Assembly: GCA_030038765.1 (NCBI GenBank)
Contig: JASHRA010000101.1
Span: 1-8,449 of the forward strand
DNA from: Candidatus Dormiibacterota bacterium
GTDB taxonomy: Bacteria > Chloroflexota > Dormibacteria > Aeolococcales > Bog-877
Direction of reading: 5' to 3'
DNA: 8,449 nt
The notes under the pieces were generated by a model. It was not told the DNA's origin. It saw nothing but the letters and a program-made list of their open reading frames with translations, and made no database searches. The translations under genes were made by a program, and so were the position numbers. Shown in pieces: positions 6,101-8,449 of the stretch. The stretch's first letter is position 1; each line of letters begins with the position of its first letter.

Positions 6101-8191
6101 ATGCACCGAGCGGGTGATCTTTTCAGGAGGCTGACGTGGGCTCGGACGAGGCGGAAGGCGGCGCTCTCGCCGATCCGCCCGGCCAACCCGGCGCGCCGGG
6201 TCCTGGCCGTCTTCGCGGTCCTGGCCGGGCTGGTCGCCGGGGGCGGTGCGCTCGCCGAGTTGCCCGGCATCTTCGCCCAGACCTACGACGGCAACATCTA
6301 CATCTTCTCCAGCCCGCAGACGGAGGTCTCCGGGGTCGCTTCCGGGAGCGTCTTCGTGCAGCTCCAGACGGATGCCTCGCCCGGCGAGCCTATCTACCAG
6401 TCGGCCAACAAGACGCTGGACGTGAGCTGCACCCCGGGCACCGGTGTCGTGGTCACGAACTGCCCCAGCACCTTGACCATCCCGGCGGGAGGCTTCTCGA
6501 CCTCCTTCCAGTTCACGACCACGACCACGGTCGGCGGCACCCTGACGGTGACCGTCTCCGATCCCGCCGGTAACTACGACGAGAGCACCGGCGACGATCC
6601 CCAGACCGAGACCATCGCGACGGCCGACCTGACCGACAGTTCCTCCTTCAGCCCCGGCTACAACGGCGGGGGCTCGGGCCCGACGCCGGTGGCGCCCGGC
6701 CAGTCCACGACCTTCTTCACCTCCAGCGGCTCGGAGATCTCCAACAACAGCGTCAGCGACTACTGGTACGAGGTCCGGGGGTTGGACGGCGTCTTCGGAC
6801 CCGGCAGCCTCTCCTCCCAGACCGGTCTCTACAACTGCATCGAGATCGGGCCTGGCGACTCGGAGAACCCCGGCACCGTCACCGACGTGACCTCCCCCTA
6901 CCAGAACCCCGGCACCTACCAGCTGGGCGTGCTGGTCGAGGCCTACACGGGTGGCGGCTGCACCACCGCCTTCTCCTACTACCAGGTCAACGTGACCCTG
7001 GAGCTGAACAACAGCGCCTACACCCCGGCCAGCGCGCCGACGCGCCTCTGCGACACGCGCAGCGGCTCCGGTGACGTCTGCGCCGGACACACCCTGGGTG
7101 CGGGCGGCTCGCTCAACCTCGACGTCATCACCGGCTCGGTGCCGGCCAACGCCACCGCGGTGCAGCTCAACGTCACCGTGACCGACACCACGGCCTCCAG
7201 CTACCTCACCGTCTATCCCACCGGGGCCACCCAGCCGACCGCGTCCAACCTCAACTGGCCGGCCGGAGACACGGTCGCCAACGCCGTCGTGGTCGCCCCG
7301 GGATCAGGTGGGGACGTCACCTTCTACAACTTCCAGGGGAGCACCGACGTGGTGGTCGACCTGGAGGGCTGGTACGCGCCCCCCTCCTCGCAGTCGAACA
7401 CCGACGGCAGCTATGTGCCGCTCTCGCCCTCACGCATCTGCGACACCCGGACCGGCTCGGGTGACGCCTGCGCCGGGCACACCCTGGGGCAGGCCGGCGT
7501 GCAGACGGTGACCGTGGCCGGCCAAGGCGGGGTTCCCGCGTCCGGTGCCTCGGCCGTGGTCATCAACGTCACCGCCACCAACACCACCGCAGCCAGCTAC
7601 TTCACCGTCTATCCCAACACCCGGCCGACCGCGTCGGACATCAACTGGAGGGCGGGCCAGACCATCGCCAACCGGGCCGTGGTCCCGCTCTCGGGCACGG
7701 GAACGATCAGCGTCTACAACTTCCAGGGCAGCGCCGACCTCGTCATCGACGTGGACGGCTACTTCACCAACGGGTCGAGCACGCCGAGTGGCGCGTCCTT
7801 CTTCACACCCATCACTCCAGTCCGGGTCTGCGACACCCGGGCCGAGAGCAAGTCCGGCATCAGCGATAGCTGCACCGGCAACACGCTGGGTGGTGGCGGC
7901 ACGATCAACGTCAACCTGACCAGCAACGCGCTCCTGGTCCCCTTCGGCCCCGGAGCCTCGGCCGCGGTGCTGAACGTGACCGCGACTGACACCACGGCGC
8001 CCAGCTACTTCACGGTCTACCCCGGTCCCACCCGGCCGACCGCTTCCGACCTCAACTGGGCCGCCGGCTGGACGGTGCCGAACCTCACCTTCGCCACCTA
8101 CAGCAGCAGCGGCGGCATCACGGTCTACAACTTCCAGGGCAGCGCCGACCTCGTCATCGACGTGGACGGCTACTTCACCCCGGAGAGCTAG
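6101..8191 (+). CDS. Secreted protein with three ~130-residue C-terminal repeats
   Basis: A 696-residue exported protein of unknown role. A long basic n-region (1-33) precedes a hydrophobic signal segment (about 34-52, 'VLAVFAVLAGLVAGGGALA'), with cleavage probably near 52-60. Residues about 61-172 are Thr/Ser-rich and Ig-like in look, with Cys110 and Cys121. Residues about 175-302 form a second region with Cys246 and Cys287. Three repeats follow, from 307, 438 and 568, each with a CDTR motif, a second cysteine 10-14 residues later, 'NVT.T..T..SY.TVYP', 'PTAS..NW', 'YNFQG' and a 'VDGYF'-type end. The last repeat ends at the C-terminus, with no sorting signal or membrane anchor. Only three lysines occur (19, 103, 584). 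The start ATG 6101 has GGGAG seven bases upstream. Similar repeats occur in surface proteins of high-GC soil bacteria; adhesion or S-layer roles are guesses. Confidence 0.85.
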   Translation: MHRAGDLFRRLTWARTRRKAALSPIRPANPARRVLAVFAVLAGLVAGGGALAELPGIFAQTYDGNIYIFSSPQTEVSGVASGSVFVQLQTDASPGEPIYQSANKTLDVSCTPGTGVVVTNCPSTLTIPAGGFSTSFQFTTTTTVGGTLTVTVSDPAGNYDESTGDDPQTETIATADLTDSSSFSPGYNGGGSGPTPVAPGQSTTFFTSSGSEISNNSVSDYWYEVRGLDGVFGPGSLSSQTGLYNCIEIGPGDSENPGTVTDVTSPYQNPGTYQLGVLVEAYTGGGCTTAFSYYQVNVTLELNNSAYTPASAPTRLCDTRSGSGDVCAGHTLGAGGSLNLDVITGSVPANATAVQLNVTVTDTTASSYLTVYPTGATQPTASNLNWPAGDTVANAVVVAPGSGGDVTFYNFQGSTDVVVDLEGWYAPPSSQSNTDGSYVPLSPSRICDTRTGSGDACAGHTLGQAGVQTVTVAGQGGVPASGASAVVINVTATNTTAASYFTVYPNTRPTASDINWRAGQTIANRAVVPLSGTGTISVYNFQGSADLVIDVDGYFTNGSSTPSGASFFTPITPVRVCDTRAESKSGISDSCTGNTLGGGGTINVNLTSNALLVPFGPGASAAVLNVTATDTTAPSYFTVYPGPTRPTASDLNWAAGWTVPNLTFATYSSSGGITVYNFQGSADLVIDVDGYFTPES
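7019..7378 (+). repeat. Protein repeat unit 1 of the secreted protein
   Basis: Residues 307-426. It carries CDTR with Cys317 and Cys327, 'LNVTVTDTTASSYLTVYP', 'QPTASNLNWPAG' and 'YNFQGSTDVVVDLEGWY'. It is the most diverged unit at the DNA level in its last third. The period to unit 2 is exactly 130 residues, measured from CDTR to CDTR and from YNFQG to YNFQG. Confidence 0.85.
7412..7765 (+). repeat. Protein repeat unit 2 of the secreted protein
   Basis: Residues 438-555. It carries CDTR with Cys447 and Cys457, 'INVTATNTTAASYFTVYP', 'RPTASDINWRAG' and 'YNFQGSADLVIDVDGYF'. The DNA of its end is identical to that of unit 3 over 57 bases. Confidence 0.85.
7802..8179 (+). repeat. Protein repeat unit 3 of the secreted protein
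   Basis: Residues 568-693. It carries CDTR with Cys577 and Cys591, 'LNVTATDTTAPSYFTVYP', 'RPTASDLNWAAG' and 'YNFQGSADLVIDVDGYF'. It is about seven residues longer than the others, four of them between the two cysteines (AESKSGISDS). It closes the protein. Confidence 0.85.
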
Positions 8192-8232
8192 CGCAGGCGG
8201 ACCCGCAGGGGGTCCTCATCGACAGCCCAAGT

Positions 8233-8266
8233 GGGGCCGCGGCGGTGCTACCGCCGCGGCCCCTTT
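8233..8266 (+). terminator. Strong intrinsic terminator after the secreted-protein gene
   Basis: A perfect 13-bp stem, GGGGCCGCGGCGG (8233-8245) with its complement (8251-8263), is extended by a T-A pair around a three-base loop and followed by TTTCCTC. It lies 41 bases after the stop codon. It may also protect against reading in from the convergent minus-strand gene. A smaller six-bp hairpin (8199-8215) precedes it. Confidence 0.85.
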
Positions 8267-8333
8267 CCTCGTCCGGGCGAAGGTCCGCCGAGGGCGGCCG
8301 ACGCGGGCGTTGGGTAGCCCCCTGCCAAGCGGC

Positions 8334-8449
8334 TCAGCCGCCGGCCCGGGGCCGGCGCCAGTCCCGCAGCCGCTCGACGAGGCGCCCCGGCCGGCCGGCG
8401 GCGGGGCGGATCCGGTCCCGCAGCCAGCCGCCGCCCCAGTGGGCCGCGC
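8334..8449 (-). CDS. 3' end of an unidentified minus-strand gene (partial)
   Basis: An open frame enters from the right edge and ends at TGA 8334-8336. The visible 37 residues read AAHWGGGWLRDRIRPA, then 'GRPGRLVERLRDWRRPRAGG'. The Trp/Arg-rich, basic ending looks like the cytoplasmic tail of a membrane protein or a short helical C-terminus. No family can be named from this. The convergent position and the terminator at 8233-8266 fit a real gene end, but the fragment is short and very GC-rich. Confidence 0.45.
   Translation of the reverse strand, partial: AAHWGGGWLRDRIRPAAGRPGRLVERLRDWRRPRAGG

Noticed and set aside
6136..6573. GTG 6136 after GGAGG in a different plus-strand frame
   Set aside because: The ribosome-like site is good, but the frame gives Arg-rich nonsense and ends inside the secreted protein gene; ATG 6101 has its own GGGAG.
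6041..7090. 349-codon minus-strand frame opposite the secreted protein
   Set aside because: Gly/Ala/Arg/Val low-complexity translation with no domain; the plus strand has a signal peptide and repeats.
7019..8179. CRISPR or satellite-type repeat array
   Set aside because: The repeats are protein-level units in one reading frame with divergent DNA except for one 57-nt stretch; no short regular direct repeats with spacers.

Overview
This is a very GC-rich bacterial window, roughly 70% or more by eye, with dense gene packing, frequent non-ATG starts and 4-nt gene overlaps. A Ni-type superoxide dismutase with its maturation protease, an M67 peptidase/CysM pair and a long secreted protein with 'CDTR...YNFQG...VDGYF' repeats point to a high-GC Gram-positive-like soil lineage, such as Actinobacteria or a Dormibacterota/Chloroflexota relative. 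That placement is inference; no rRNA or other marker in the window settles it.

Region 1 (1-3421, minus strand) reads as one transcription unit: enolase (TTG start at 3421), a cysteine synthase of the CysK/CysM family, a JAMM-type M67 metallopeptidase, SecG, and the N-terminal 142 codons of a family 5 (oligopeptide-type) solute-binding protein running off the left edge. The last four genes are joined by three successive 4-nt overlaps (GTGA, GTGA, CTGA), so translational coupling is likely. The cysM/M67 pair resembles the CysO-dependent cysteine route of mycobacteria, but no CysO-like carrier gene is visible here.

Region 2 (3422-5324) holds a divergent plus-strand gene for a small membrane-anchored extracytoplasmic protein (3480-3971). 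It converges on a minus-strand cluster of S26-type peptidase (SodX-like), a 52-residue basic small ORF, and an inositol-monophosphatase-family phosphatase. The phosphatase N-terminus can only be recovered from a CTG codon overlapping the small ORF's stop. The convergent pair overlaps by 36 bp at the 3' ends.

Region 3 (5325-6100) is the divergent sodX/sodN promoter region, the sodN gene for Ni-SOD with a 17-residue propeptide, and a 273-bp spacer with hairpins and a possible promoter.

Region 4 (6101-8449) is a 696-residue secreted protein with two N-terminal beta-rich regions and three repeats of about 130 residues, followed by a strong intrinsic terminator and the 3' end of an unidentified minus-strand gene. 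No tRNA, rRNA, CRISPR array, transposase or integration site was seen. The best leads are the unusual coupled CTG starts, the overlapping basic small ORF next to sodX, the CysM-M67 pair without CysO, and the secreted repeat protein with a 57-nt perfect internal DNA repeat.
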